A stretch of 64,000 bases of DNA from Marinobacter sp050379415 (GTDB lineage: Bacteria > Pseudomonadota > Gammaproteobacteria > Pseudomonadales > Oleiphilaceae), in assembly GCF_050379415.1 (NCBI RefSeq), contig NZ_JBNRLS010000001.1, forward strand, positions 558,001-622,000, read 5' to 3'. Positions within the stretch are counted from its first letter, which is position 1. Every line of letters starts with the position of its first letter. The translations under genes were made by a program, and so were the position numbers. Below the pieces are notes generated by a model. It made no database searches and was not told the DNA's origin. It saw nothing but the letters and a program-made list of their open reading frames with translations. Positions 1 to 8,820 of this stretch are shown here, piece by piece.

Positions 1-206
1 AGATCCAGCGTTTCGCGGACCTCAGCTTCCTTCTGTTCCGGCGCTTCCTCTGTCACGTGGGGGAAAAATCCGCCACCGCCGGGACTATAGACACTGGCAA
101 GGTGAAGCTCCCCGTCCTCGGCCAGCAGATCCACAGCGGCCTCCAGGGCACGTTTACCCTCGCCGTCATCTTCCGGATCAATGGCGATCAACAGCTTCCG
201 ATACAT
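1..206 (-). CDS. Universal stress protein, truncated by the window edge
   Basis: Reading the minus strand from an ATG at 206 gives MYRKLLIAIDPEDDGEG followed by an alternating hydrophobic segment (LHLASVYSP), the usual opening of a UspA-fold protein. Only about 68 residues are present because the gene runs off the left end of the window. A Shine-Dalgarno-like GGAGAACGA sits just before the ATG. The start lies 29 bp inside the 3' end of the BCCT carrier gene, so the two are probably translationally coupled, as is common for transporter-Usp pairs. The ATP-binding C-terminal motif cannot be checked. Confidence 0.75.
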   Translation of the reverse strand, partial: MYRKLLIAIDPEDDGEGKRALEAAVDLLAEDGELHLASVYSPGGGGFFPHVTEEAPEQKEAEVRETLD

Positions 207-1839
207 ACTCGTTCTCCTGTTTGGTTTCGGCGGTGGCCTCCACTTCCGGGAAGGCTCTTCCCTGGACCAGGGCTTCGACGCTGTAACCACGGTAATCCGC
301 TCTTAGAGCCCGGAACAGTGACACAGCCATGAAGATCAGCAAAATGCAGAAAGGCAGGCCCAGTGAGGTAATGACGTTTTGCAGGGCATCGAGCCCGCCG
401 GCCAGCAAGAGCGTCGCGGCAATCACTCCCTGCGCCGCCGCCCAGAAAATCCGCTGGCGCACCAGTGAGGGCTGATCGTCCCGTCGGGTCAGCAGATCAA
501 TGACCAGGGAAGCGGAATCCGAGGAGGTGGTAAAGAAGATCACGATGATCACCACACTCAGCCCCGACGCCACTTCTGCCAGCGGGAAGGCTTCCAGAAA
601 AGCGAATATGGCCACGGAGGGATCCTGCTGCACCTGGTCCGCCAGCGCCACCACACCATTCATCTCGACCTGGATGGCAGACAAACCGAAGATCCCGAAC
701 CACACCAGCGTGAAAGCGGTGGGGGCAAACAGGACACCACCGACAAACTCGCGGATGGTCCGCCCCCGGGAGATGCGGGCAATGAAGATGCCGACATAGG
801 GCGCCCAGGAGATGGTCCAGGCCCAGTAGAACAGGGTCCACTGTCGCTGCCAGTCGGTCTCCTTGAAGGTTTCGGTCCAGAATGCCAGCCAGGGCAAGGC
901 ATCGAAGTAATCGCCCACGCTCTGGACCATGCCTTCGGCAATGAACACGGTTGGCCCGACGGCGAGCACGAATGCGAGCAGGACCATGGCCAGCAGGATG
1001 TTGAGCTGGGACAGCCGACGCACCCCCTTGTCCAGCCCCAGGGCCACGGATGTGGCAGCGATGCTGGCAATAACCGCAATCAGGATGACCTGAACCAGGC
1101 CGGTAGAGGGCACGCCAAACAGGTAATTCAGCCCGCTGTTGAGCTGCAGGGTCCCCAGCCCGAGTGAGGTGGCGACGCCAAACAGGGTGCCCAGCACGGC
1201 AATCACATCCACCGCCCAGCCCCAGGGTCCGAAGGCCCGCTCTCCGAGAATCGGGTAAAACAGACTGCTGATGCGCATGGGCAGGTTGTGGCGGTAGGCA
1301 AAGTAACCAATCGCCAGGCCCGGCATGGCAAAGATAGTCCAGGTATGCAGCCCGAAGTGGTAAAGCGCCACCGTCATAGCATCACTGGCGGCCCGCTCGG
1401 AGCCGGGCGAGACCCCGTCGAACGGCGGGTTGGCGAAATGGGAAACCGGTTCCGCCACACCCCAGAACATCAGGATGGTGCCGATACCGGCAGCGAACAA
1501 CATAGTGAACCAGGTGAGGTTGGAATAATCCGGCCGGCTGTCGTCGCCGCCAAGCCGGATGGTGCCATAGCGGCTGACCGCCAGGCCCAGCAAGAACACC
1601 AGCAGGGAGGTGACCGCAAGGATGTAAAACCAGCCAAGATTGCGGGCCACCCAACCGGTCAGCAGGCCGAAATACTCGGCTACGGCCTGATCAAAGGGGA
1701 CCGCCAGGGCAACAAACAACGTTGCCACCCCGGCAGAGGTGAAAAATACTCCCGGTATTGTCTGCAGACCCAATCGACGTTGCAGCCGTTCCAGCACGCA
1801 AGCCTCCGCATCCTGAAAATCGAAAAAGATGCTTCTCAA
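178..1839 (-). CDS. BCCT family betaine/choline/carnitine-type transporter
   Basis: A 553-residue inner-membrane protein with about twelve hydrophobic segments. The segment AAGIGTILMFWGVAEPVSHF, near residue 120, is a variant of the glycine-rich BCCT signature, and the W-rich segment FYWAWTISWAPYVGIFIARISR, near residue 345, is the second family hallmark. BCCT carriers import quaternary ammonium osmolytes with Na+ or H+. The substrate cannot be set from sequence alone. The C-terminal tail after the last membrane segment is short (about 40 residues), unlike osmoregulated BetP. The gene lies 46 bp after the Met-rich periplasmic protein gene and overlaps the stress-protein gene downstream, so it may be partly transcribed with them. 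Confidence 0.9.
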   Translation of the reverse strand: MRSIFFDFQDAEACVLERLQRRLGLQTIPGVFFTSAGVATLFVALAVPFDQAVAEYFGLLTGWVARNLGWFYILAVTSLLVFLLGLAVSRYGTIRLGGDDSRPDYSNLTWFTMLFAAGIGTILMFWGVAEPVSHFANPPFDGVSPGSERAASDAMTVALYHFGLHTWTIFAMPGLAIGYFAYRHNLPMRISSLFYPILGERAFGPWGWAVDVIAVLGTLFGVATSLGLGTLQLNSGLNYLFGVPSTGLVQVILIAVIASIAATSVALGLDKGVRRLSQLNILLAMVLLAFVLAVGPTVFIAEGMVQSVGDYFDALPWLAFWTETFKETDWQRQWTLFYWAWTISWAPYVGIFIARISRGRTIREFVGGVLFAPTAFTLVWFGIFGLSAIQVEMNGVVALADQVQQDPSVAIFAFLEAFPLAEVASGLSVVIIVIFFTTSSDSASLVIDLLTRRDDQPSLVRQRIFWAAAQGVIAATLLLAGGLDALQNVITSLGLPFCILLIFMAVSLFRALRADYRGYSVEALVQGRAFPEVEATAETKQENEYVSEAVDRH

Positions 1840-1885
1840 CCTAGCACAGCTGTCAAACCGATTGGTGAACCGGGATCAATTTGCC

Positions 1886-2380
1886 TCAATTACTGTTTCT
1901 GTTCAGTTGCCGCTGATGCTGTAGCATCTGTTCCATCATCAACTGCATCTGGTCCATGCGCTCCTGCATGAACTGCAAACGCTGATCGGGTGACATGCCA
2001 GCGGCATTGCCCTGACGATTACCCTGGCCAGGCTGATTGTTCATCATGCCCTGCCCCTGGTTACCGCCCATCATGCCGCCGGCGCCTCCCATCATGCCCG
2101 GGCCCATCATGCCCCGGTGCATCAACTCCATCTGGTCTTCCATGGCCTCCCAGTGGTTTTCGAGGAAGCGCTGACGCTCCTCCGGTGATCCGGCCCCGGG
2201 CATCTGCTGCATGAATCCGTTCATACGCGACCAGTTCTGCTGCATTTGCCGCATCTGGTCCTGGTCCATCATCATTCCGGGACCGTGGCCCTGCCAGTTG
2301 CCCTGTTCACCGTGAGCAGACGCCCAGACAGGAGCGGCCGCCAGAATGGTGCATACTGCAAGCTTCTTTACTGAAACCAT
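1886..2380 (-). CDS. Met/Gln/Gly-rich small periplasmic protein, probably copper-related
   Basis: About 164 residues. An N-terminal signal peptide (hydrophobic stretch ending at ASAHG) is followed by a mature protein dense in Met, Gln, Gly and Asn, with several MMGPGMMGGAGG-like runs and a C-terminal amphipathic helix carrying MQLMMEQMLQHQ. Met clusters of this kind bind Cu(I) or Ag(I) in periplasmic carriers, which fits the position just downstream of cusCBA. I do not recognise a named family. An ATG at 2386 is possible, but the GGAG element is only 2 nt from it and about 8 nt from the ATG at 2380, so the latter is preferred. It has its own copper-type promoter at 2420-2489, separate from the RND operon. 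Confidence 0.75.
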   Translation of the reverse strand: MVSVKKLAVCTILAAAPVWASAHGEQGNWQGHGPGMMMDQDQMRQMQQNWSRMNGFMQQMPGAGSPEERQRFLENHWEAMEDQMELMHRGMMGPGMMGGAGGMMGGNQGQGMMNNQPGQGNRQGNAAGMSPDQRLQFMQERMDQMQLMMEQMLQHQRQLNRNSN

Positions 2381-2419
2381 CTTCATTCTCCATCACGCGG
2401 GTTCAAAACACTCACCCCC

Positions 2420-2489
2420 ATTTAACGCTCAAGAGCTGAATTCAAACTGAATTTCCTGGCCGAGACGGCAACGAATTGATCTCGCTCAA
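2420..2489 (-). promoter_or_regulatory. Copper-regulon promoter: TTCAG-N6-TTCAG repeat plus FNR-like box
   Basis: On the plus strand CTGAA occurs at 2436-2440 and 2447-2451, an 11-bp period; read toward the gene this is TTCAG-N6-TTCAG. A -10-like TTAAAT (2425 to 2420) begins 10 nt after it. A dyad TTGATCTCGCTCAA (2476-2489) lies 24 bp upstream. Serves the Met-rich protein gene. The binding proteins are inferred. Confidence 0.65.
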
Positions 2490-2532
2490 AAGATTCATCC
2501 GATTTGTCAACGGGCCGGCGAATACAGCCCGT

Positions 2533-5500
2533 TCACTCACCAGCCAAGCCTCTGGCTCTCCAAAGGTAGTAACCCACAGGAATCACCAGCAGAGCCAGAA
2601 TCACAGCGCTGATCATCCCGCCAACCATCGGTGCGGCAATCCGCCCCATGACTTCGGATCCGGTACCGCCACCGATCATGATAGGCACCAGCCCTCCGAT
2701 AATCGCGGCAGCCGTCATCATGACCGGCCGCACCCGCAGTCCGGCGCCGTGGAGGACCGCGTGGCGGAGCGTTTCCCGCCTCGGGGCCAGCCCTTTCCGT
2801 TCACAGGTTTCCAGCATTGCCTGGTACGACTGGTTCAGATACACAAGCATGATCACACCGATTTCCACGGCAACGCCGGCCAGGGCAATGAAGCCGACAC
2901 CGACCGCCACCGAAAAGTTGTAGCCGAGCAAATACATCAGCCAGATGGCACCGATCATCGCAAATGGCAGCGTGCCCATGATGATCCCTACCTCTGCAAA
3001 ACGGCGGAAGTTCAGGAACAGCAGGATGACAATGATCGCCAGGGTCAGCGGCACCACATAGGTCAGTTTTTCCTTGGCGCGGAGCATGTATTCATACTGG
3101 CCGGACCAGCTAACGGAGTAGCCTGCAGGCAAATCAAGCTCGTCGCTCACTATAGCCATGGCCTGCTCTACATAAGTGCCCACATCGACCCCATCAATAT
3201 CCACAAAGGTCCAGCCATTGAGGCGGGCATTCTCGCTCTTGATGGCCGGCGGCCCGTCCTCAACCCGGATATCGGCCACATCCGCCAGGGCAATTCGCTG
3301 CCCGGACGCGGTCACAATGGGAAGCTGTTCCAGCTTTTCGGGCGAATCCCGGTAATCCTCCGGGTACCGGAGATTGATGGGGTAACGTTCAAGACCTTCG
3401 ATAGTCCTCGATACGTTGATACCACCAATCGCCGAAGCCACCACCTGCTGGACATCGGCGATGTTCAGCCCATAGCGCGCGGCACCTTCGCGGTCAATAT
3501 CCACCTTGATGTAACGACCACCGGCGACCCGCTCGGAGTAGACAGACGCAGTCCCGGGGATGTCTACCATGATCTCCTCAAGGCGTTTGCCGATGTCCTG
3601 AATAATGGCAAGATCAGGCCCCGCCACCTTGATACCAACCGGCGTTTTGATACCCGTTGCCAGCATATCGATACGGGTGATGATCGGCATGACCCAGGCG
3701 TTGGTCACTCCGGGGAAGCGAATCAGGGTATTGAGCTCCTGCTTCAGTTTCTCCGTAGTCATGCCTTCCCGCCATTCATCCCTCGGCTTGAGCTGGATGA
3801 ACGTCTCGATCATGGTTAACGGCGCCGGATCGGTTGCGGTGTCGGCCCGCCCTACTTTTCCGAACACCGTTTCGACTTCAGGCACCGTCGCAATCAGCTT
3901 GTCCGTCTGTTGCAACAGCTCCCGGGCTTTGCCAATGGAGATGCCCGGATAAGTGGTGGGCATATACATCAGGTCGCCTTCGTCCAGCGGCGGGATGAAC
4001 TCACTGCCAATTTTGGTAGCCGGCCACAGGCCAATGACCAGTATCAGCAGTGCAGACACCACCGTCATCCTGGGGAACCGGAGTACCAGCTTCAGCACCG
4101 GCATATAGGCACCGACCAGCAGCCGGTTCACAGGATTCTTGTGTTCCGGCAGCACCTTGCCGCGAATGAAATAGCCCATCAGAACCGGAACCAGCGTCAC
4201 CGCAAGAGCCGCACTCGCCGCCATGGCGTAGGTTTTGGTGAACGCCAGGGGCGCAAACATCCGCCCTTCCTGCGCCTCCAGGGCGAACACCGGCACAAAA
4301 CTGACCGTGATGATCAGTAGCGAGAAAAACAACGCCGGACCCACCTCGGAGGCTGACCTTGCGACGACTTCCCAACGGTTCTCGGGTGTGAGTGGCGTCC
4401 GTTCCATGTGCTTGTGCATGTTCTCAATCATCACAATGGCGCCATCAATCATGGCGCCAATGGCAATGGCGATCCCCCCAAGCGACATGATATTGGCGTT
4501 GATACCCTGCCAGTGCATAACAATAAAGGCCGCCAGGATGCCCACGGGAAGACTGAGAATTGCCACCAGCGACGAGCGCACGTGGAACAGGAAGACAATG
4601 CACACCAGACCGACGACCAGGAACTCTTCAAGCAGTTTGAATCCGAGGTTATTGACGGCTCGCTCGATCAGACCAGAGCGATCATAAACCGTCACCACTT
4701 CCACACCTTCGGGCAGGCTGGATTTCAGGTCCTCCAGCTTCGCCTTCACCCCATTAATCGTTGCCTGGGCGTTCTCACCAAAGCGCATTACCACAACGCC
4801 GCCAACAGCTTCACCTTCCCCGTTCAGTTCGGCAACGCCACGCCTCATCTGAGGGCCGACCTCAACGCTGGCCACATCTTTCAGGAGAATCGGGGTACCG
4901 TTATCGTCAAGACCCAGCGGGATCGACAACAGATCATCACGGGACTGGATATAGCCCGACGTGCGAACCATGTATTCCGCTTCCGCCATCTCGATCACCG
5001 ACGCGCCCACTTCCTGGTTGCCCCGTTTGATCGCGTTCTGGATGTGAGCCAGCGGGATGCCCAGCGCCCGTAGTTTTTCCGGGCTGACCTTGACCTGATA
5101 TTGCTTCACCATTCCGCCCAGTGCGGCCACCTCAGACACACCCGGTACCGTTTGCAGCTCGTACTTCAGGAACCAGTCCTGGAGGCTGCGCAGCTGGCTC
5201 AGATCGTGGTTGCCGGTACGGTCAACCAGCGCGTAAAGATAAACCCAGCCAACTCCGGTGGCGTCGGGCCCAAGCTGGGGCCGGGCCGAGTCCGGCAGGC
5301 TGGGCGCCACCTGGGAGAGGTACTCCAGCACCCGTGAGCGGGCCCAATACATATCGGTGTTCTCATCGAAAATCACATAGACGTAGGAGTCACCGAAGAA
5401 TGAGTAGCCTCTCACCGTTTTAGCCCCCGGCACCGAGAGCATGGCCGTTGTCATCGGATAGGTCACCTGGTCTTCCACCACCTGCGGAGCCTGCCCCGGG

Positions 5501-5658
5501 AAGCTGGTTTTGATGATGACCTGTACATCGGAGAGATCCGGCAGGGCGTCCACCGGCGTGTTCTTCAGTGAATAGAGTCCGAGCCCGGTGACAAGCAAAG
5601 TCGCCAGCAGCACCAGGAAACGGTTACGAACAGACCAGTAGATGATGGCTGAAATCAT
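2533..5658 (-). CDS. cusA: Heavy-metal RND efflux pump, inner-membrane subunit (CusA family)
   Basis: A 1041-residue proton-driven exporter with the RND duplicated layout: one N-terminal membrane helix, a large periplasmic domain, helices 2-6, then the same again. The HME-RND signature GAMIDGAIVMIEN in TM4 carries the acidic residue used for proton relay. The segment ITRIDMLATGIKTPVGIKV is typical of the monovalent Cu(I)/Ag(I) branch rather than the Zn/Co/Cd CzcA branch. Length is normal for CusA. The start overlaps the end of the membrane-fusion subunit gene by 4 bp. It is the last gene of cusCBA, and the Met-rich protein gene follows from a separate promoter. Confidence 0.93.
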   Translation of the reverse strand: MISAIIYWSVRNRFLVLLATLLVTGLGLYSLKNTPVDALPDLSDVQVIIKTSFPGQAPQVVEDQVTYPMTTAMLSVPGAKTVRGYSFFGDSYVYVIFDENTDMYWARSRVLEYLSQVAPSLPDSARPQLGPDATGVGWVYLYALVDRTGNHDLSQLRSLQDWFLKYELQTVPGVSEVAALGGMVKQYQVKVSPEKLRALGIPLAHIQNAIKRGNQEVGASVIEMAEAEYMVRTSGYIQSRDDLLSIPLGLDDNGTPILLKDVASVEVGPQMRRGVAELNGEGEAVGGVVVMRFGENAQATINGVKAKLEDLKSSLPEGVEVVTVYDRSGLIERAVNNLGFKLLEEFLVVGLVCIVFLFHVRSSLVAILSLPVGILAAFIVMHWQGINANIMSLGGIAIAIGAMIDGAIVMIENMHKHMERTPLTPENRWEVVARSASEVGPALFFSLLIITVSFVPVFALEAQEGRMFAPLAFTKTYAMAASAALAVTLVPVLMGYFIRGKVLPEHKNPVNRLLVGAYMPVLKLVLRFPRMTVVSALLILVIGLWPATKIGSEFIPPLDEGDLMYMPTTYPGISIGKARELLQQTDKLIATVPEVETVFGKVGRADTATDPAPLTMIETFIQLKPRDEWREGMTTEKLKQELNTLIRFPGVTNAWVMPIITRIDMLATGIKTPVGIKVAGPDLAIIQDIGKRLEEIMVDIPGTASVYSERVAGGRYIKVDIDREGAARYGLNIADVQQVVASAIGGINVSRTIEGLERYPINLRYPEDYRDSPEKLEQLPIVTASGQRIALADVADIRVEDGPPAIKSENARLNGWTFVDIDGVDVGTYVEQAMAIVSDELDLPAGYSVSWSGQYEYMLRAKEKLTYVVPLTLAIIVILLFLNFRRFAEVGIIMGTLPFAMIGAIWLMYLLGYNFSVAVGVGFIALAGVAVEIGVIMLVYLNQSYQAMLETCERKGLAPRRETLRHAVLHGAGLRVRPVMMTAAAIIGGLVPIMIGGGTGSEVMGRIAAPMVGGMISAVILALLVIPVGYYLWRARGLAGE

Positions 5659-6953
5659 GACTCGTCTCCGCCATGATTCATGGTGCTGTGATCCATTCCC
5701 CCGTGATTCATCTCCGGGTCTGTCTTTTCACCGGCTGGCGCTGACATCCTCTGAAAATCCGACGTTTTGCTGGATTCGGAATCGATCAGGAATTGGGCGG
5801 AGGTCACTACGGTATCGCCCGGCTTGGCACCCTCAAGAATTTCGGCATACGGGTCACCGATACGCCCCACGCTGACATTGACGGACTTAAAGGCGCCCTC
5901 ATCGAGCGCCAGCACCAGACGGTCACTCTGCCCGGTGCGGATTATGGACTCCCTGGGCACAAGCATGCGCCGCTCTCTGCGTTCGCCCTGCACCTCCAGC
6001 GCGGCGAACATACCTGGCAAAAGGGCACCATCGGTATTGTCAAAGCGCATTCTGACCCGCGCCGTCCGGGTTTTCGGGTTGATCTCCGGATAGATATAGT
6101 CCACGCGCCCGGCCCATTGGCGCCCGGGCATGTAATCCAGTGTCATCACCACCTTGTTGCCCGAGTCAAGTGCGGCAAGCTGGCTCTCAAAGACTTCTCC
6201 GATCACCCACACCTCATCCAGTGACGCAATCGATAAAACCCGGTCGCCGGGCTTGATGAACATACCTTCCCGCACGTTCAGGTTATCGATAACGCCCGAG
6301 GCCCGGGCGTGGACGGTCATTGTTCGCTGCACTTCACGGGCGTCTTTCAGGTGACGGATCACGGACGCAGGCACATTCAGTGCCCTGAGACGTTCTTCAG
6401 CCGCGTTGATCAGGCGCTGGTTTCCCCGGTTCAGTGCCAGGATCAGCTCTTCCTGGGCGTTGACGAGCGTTGGCGAATAGAGGGTGTAAAGGGGCTTTCC
6501 TTTCTCAACCATTTCGCCCTCCGCTTTTACATAGAGGGCTTCGATCCACCCTTCTACACGCGGGTGCACATGGGTCATCTCATCCTCGTTGTACTGCACG
6601 TAACCCACCGTCCTGACGGTGCTTGGCAGCCGCCCCTGGATCACGGACGCCGTCCGCACGCCGAGGTTGTTCACCACGGTGGGCGAGATCCGGACGGTGC
6701 CTGGTGCGTCTTCCCCGGAGCCGCCCTCCTTATAGACGGGCACCAGATCCATGCCCATGGGCGACTTGCCCGGCTTATCACGTTTGAAATTGGGGTCCAT
6801 GGGCGCCACCCAATACAAAGGTTCGTTGCTTTCAGTGCTGGCTGGGTCAGGGGCGTGGTTCATTCCGGCTTCGGCAGCCAGCCAATAGGCAGCCGCGGCT
6901 CCGGCAACGCCACCCAGCAATACAAAGCCCAATGGGCGAATCAGATTGGCCAT
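5655..6953 (-). CDS. cusB: Periplasmic adaptor of the copper/silver RND pump (CusB family)
   Basis: A 432-residue membrane-fusion protein. An N-terminal membrane anchor (residues 5-27) is followed by a heavy-metal-binding motif (YWVAPMDPNFKRDKPGKSPM, about residues 47-67) seen in CusB/SilB proteins, which hands metal to CusA. The central part has the lipoyl/barrel-sandwich and coiled-coil hairpin pattern. The C-terminus ends in a Met/His tail (MNHGGMDHSTMNHGG) that could bind copper. It lies 5 bp after cusC and overlaps cusA by 4 bp, so the three subunits are one operon. Confidence 0.92.
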   Translation of the reverse strand: MANLIRPLGFVLLGGVAGAAAAYWLAAEAGMNHAPDPASTESNEPLYWVAPMDPNFKRDKPGKSPMGMDLVPVYKEGGSGEDAPGTVRISPTVVNNLGVRTASVIQGRLPSTVRTVGYVQYNEDEMTHVHPRVEGWIEALYVKAEGEMVEKGKPLYTLYSPTLVNAQEELILALNRGNQRLINAAEERLRALNVPASVIRHLKDAREVQRTMTVHARASGVIDNLNVREGMFIKPGDRVLSIASLDEVWVIGEVFESQLAALDSGNKVVMTLDYMPGRQWAGRVDYIYPEINPKTRTARVRMRFDNTDGALLPGMFAALEVQGERRERRMLVPRESIIRTGQSDRLVLALDEGAFKSVNVSVGRIGDPYAEILEGAKPGDTVVTSAQFLIDSESSKTSDFQRMSAPAGEKTDPEMNHGGMDHSTMNHGGDES

Positions 6954-6958
6954 GGTCG

Positions 6959-8278
6959 TTAGTCCTGATCGTTCGGTAGTGAGGAAGAAGTTGTTTCAGA
7001 GGAGTGGGCAGTCAAGTAACGAAAGCTCGCGAGATTTTTTGCGCGCTCGGCAACAATCTGTATCAGCTCAACCCGGGCGTTAAGCTCGTCAATGCGTGCG
7101 CGCACGGCTTCTGCGAAATCGCCATCGTCGTTATCGTAGGCGGTCAGGGCGGCGCTGGCCTGCTGTTCCATCTGCGGTATCAGGGTCTGACGGTATAGCC
7201 TGATCCGGTCATCAAGCTGTTCAATCCGTGCCATTGCGGCGCGGGCCCTGGCCTGAAGCTCCCGCATCTGCAGGATCCGCTCGGACCTGGCAGCTTCCAG
7301 GCGGGCTGTTGAGGAGCGCAGCTTCCGGTCCTGTCGGTTGCCGGTAAAAATCGGGAGGTCAAAACCGATTCCGACAGAAAACAGATCGGCGCGGTCCTGG
7401 CCATTCGGGGCCCTGTCCCGATATCCATACTGCGCAAAAACAGACCATTCCGGCTTGTAGGCCTGGCGCGCCAGGTCCACATCAATCGCCTGGGCATCAA
7501 TCAACTGATCGGTGGCACGGATCGAGGGATGGCGGATTAACCCATTAACATCTGTTTCCGGCCACATTTTCGCATGTTCGGCCAATAGCTTTGGCGGAAT
7601 CTCTCCGGGCACCGGCAACTGTGCTGCGTCCGCGCCAATCCATTCACCCAGCGATTCACGGCTGAACGCCAGTTGGGTGTTCAGCGCTGCCAGTCGGTCC
7701 TCAAGCCGGGTCAGTTCCAGTGAAGCCCGAATGATGTCCTGTTGCCTGGAGCCCATTGTTGCAGAGGTGTAGCCAGCTTCAGCCACATCTGACAATTGTT
7801 CAAAGAGCCCCCGGTTGCTCTCTATCAACCGGATACTCTCCTGGGTTCGCCAGAGCTCGAGCCAGAGGTGCGTGACCCTTTCTGTTACCTGTTCGCGCCG
7901 ATTTTCCCGGCGAAATGGCTGCACTTCAGCCATCCGGGTCTTTTGTTCACCGGCCAGCTGACGACTGTCACCACGGGGGATGCGCTGGGAGAAACCGATT
8001 GTGGCCTGAGTCATTGCTTCCTGCCCGGTGTCGAAAGTATCCGTGGGCAGGTTTGCGGCGCCGATGGTTACCCGGGGATCAGGGAGCGCTCCCTCTGCAT
8101 AGGATTCTTCGATCAACGCGTCCTGCATCCGGGCGCTCTGCCGAAGCCAAGGGTCGTTCTCGATAGCCGTGTTAACGACATTGGTCAGTTGAAGTTCTGA
8201 GTTCGCCCAACCGGGCAGACTGGTTAAAACCAGAACACAAAAAATGGCCGGTTTTATAACGAGAGGAGGGATGGACAA
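6959..8278 (-). CDS. cusC: Outer-membrane channel of the copper/silver RND pump (TolC/CusC-like)
   Basis: A 439-residue TolC-family protein. The start is a TTG at 8278 preceded by GGAGATTTAAAG, and it gives a clean signal peptide ending near PGWA. Two long stretches of heptad-like helices (about residues 80-210 and 290-420) match the duplicated alpha-barrel halves of the outer-membrane factor. No lipobox Cys is visible, unlike E. coli CusC, so it resembles the CzcC/TolC branch in that respect. First gene of cusCBA, under the copper-type promoter at 8314-8382. Confidence 0.88.
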   Translation of the reverse strand: MSIPPLVIKPAIFCVLVLTSLPGWANSELQLTNVVNTAIENDPWLRQSARMQDALIEESYAEGALPDPRVTIGAANLPTDTFDTGQEAMTQATIGFSQRIPRGDSRQLAGEQKTRMAEVQPFRRENRREQVTERVTHLWLELWRTQESIRLIESNRGLFEQLSDVAEAGYTSATMGSRQQDIIRASLELTRLEDRLAALNTQLAFSRESLGEWIGADAAQLPVPGEIPPKLLAEHAKMWPETDVNGLIRHPSIRATDQLIDAQAIDVDLARQAYKPEWSVFAQYGYRDRAPNGQDRADLFSVGIGFDLPIFTGNRQDRKLRSSTARLEAARSERILQMRELQARARAAMARIEQLDDRIRLYRQTLIPQMEQQASAALTAYDNDDGDFAEAVRARIDELNARVELIQIVAERAKNLASFRYLTAHSSETTSSSLPNDQD

Positions 8279-8313
8279 CTTTAAATCTCCATTTAAGTTA
8301 TTTCTGAACGGAG

Positions 8314-8382
8314 ATCTTATGGCTCTAATCTGAAACCAAACTGAAACTTATAACAAAAATAGTATATTTTGATCTGGCTCAA
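8314..8382 (-). promoter_or_regulatory. cusCBA promoter: TTCAG-N6-TTCAG repeat plus FNR-like box
   Basis: CTGAA at 8330-8334 and 8341-8345 on plus, so TTCAG-N6-TTCAG toward cusC. TAAGAT (8319 to 8314) starts exactly 10 nt after the repeat and is a good -10. TTGATCTGGCTCAA (8369-8382) lies 23 bp upstream of the repeat. The leader to the TTG start is about 30 nt. Confidence 0.7.
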
Positions 8383-8560
8383 ATATTCTTCAAACCTGAC
8401 AAATATCAAAAAATATTAACTCTTATTATTTCAAATTTCAGGATAAATCAGAAACTGGTGTTTTAATAAACTAACCAACCAATAGGAGATGAAATGACGA
8501 AAAGATTATTTGTATTTTATTAAACAGCTGCCATTTCAATATAATTCACTAAGGAAGGAC
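8383..8560. other. AT-rich intergenic stretch
   Basis: This stretch is visibly more AT-rich than its neighbours and has no convincing gene. On plus, AGGAGATGAA precedes an ATG at 8494 that opens a nine-codon frame ending at 8523 (MTKRLFVFY). With no hairpin or gene after it, that frame is only noted. The 3' flank merges into the terminator of the predicted small RNA. Confidence 0.5.
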
Positions 8561-8589
8561 AAAAAAATACCGCAGGGTAAGCCCTGCGG
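8561..8589 (-). terminator. Intrinsic terminator of the predicted small RNA
   Basis: Perfect 8-bp stem (8570-8577 with 8582-8589), 4-nt loop, followed on minus by TATTTTTTT. Strong and oriented to minus only. Confidence 0.85.
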
Positions 8590-8654
8590 CGAAGTTAACT
8601 CGCGGAGACATGGGCACAGGCTGTAACAAGTGATAACAACCGGCGCCCTGATCG
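8561..8654 (-). ncRNA. Predicted copper-regulated small RNA, about 94 nt
   Basis: A TTCAG-N6-TTCAG repeat (8677-8692 on plus as CTGAA) is followed, 10 nt later on minus, by the -10-like TTTACT (8666 to 8661). This is the same geometry as at the protein-coding copper promoters. About 94 nt downstream is an intrinsic terminator on the minus strand: CCGCAGGG, a 4-nt loop, CCCTGCGG, then T-A-T7. No plausible reading frame with a ribosome site lies between. The nearest minus-strand gene upstream ends at 8821. The 5' end is an estimate from the -10. The terminator could also serve read-through from that gene. Confidence 0.6.
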
Positions 8655-8660
8655 CGAACA

Positions 8661-8692
8661 AGTAAATCACACCAACCTGAAACCGGACTGAA
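8661..8692 (-). promoter_or_regulatory. TTCAG-N6-TTCAG promoter with no protein gene behind it
   Basis: CTGAA at 8677-8681 and 8688-8692 on plus; -10-like TTTACT at 8666-8661 on minus with a 10-nt gap. Unlike five other copies it has no FNR-like dyad 23-25 bp upstream. Assigned to the predicted small RNA. Confidence 0.6.
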
Positions 8693-8820
8693 TTACTGAG
8701 ACAAATTCAGGATTAACAGTCCAAGCAAATAGTCGACCGCCTGTCATTGAAGGTTCTCGACTATTTATTACACGTTAAACATATAGCAATTGCCGCCTCT
8801 CAACTTCCACCATCTCTCTT

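Noticed and set aside
2476..3819. Plus-strand frame of 447 codons over cusA
   Set aside because: It is His/Asp-rich antisense of a well-supported RND gene, with no family pattern.
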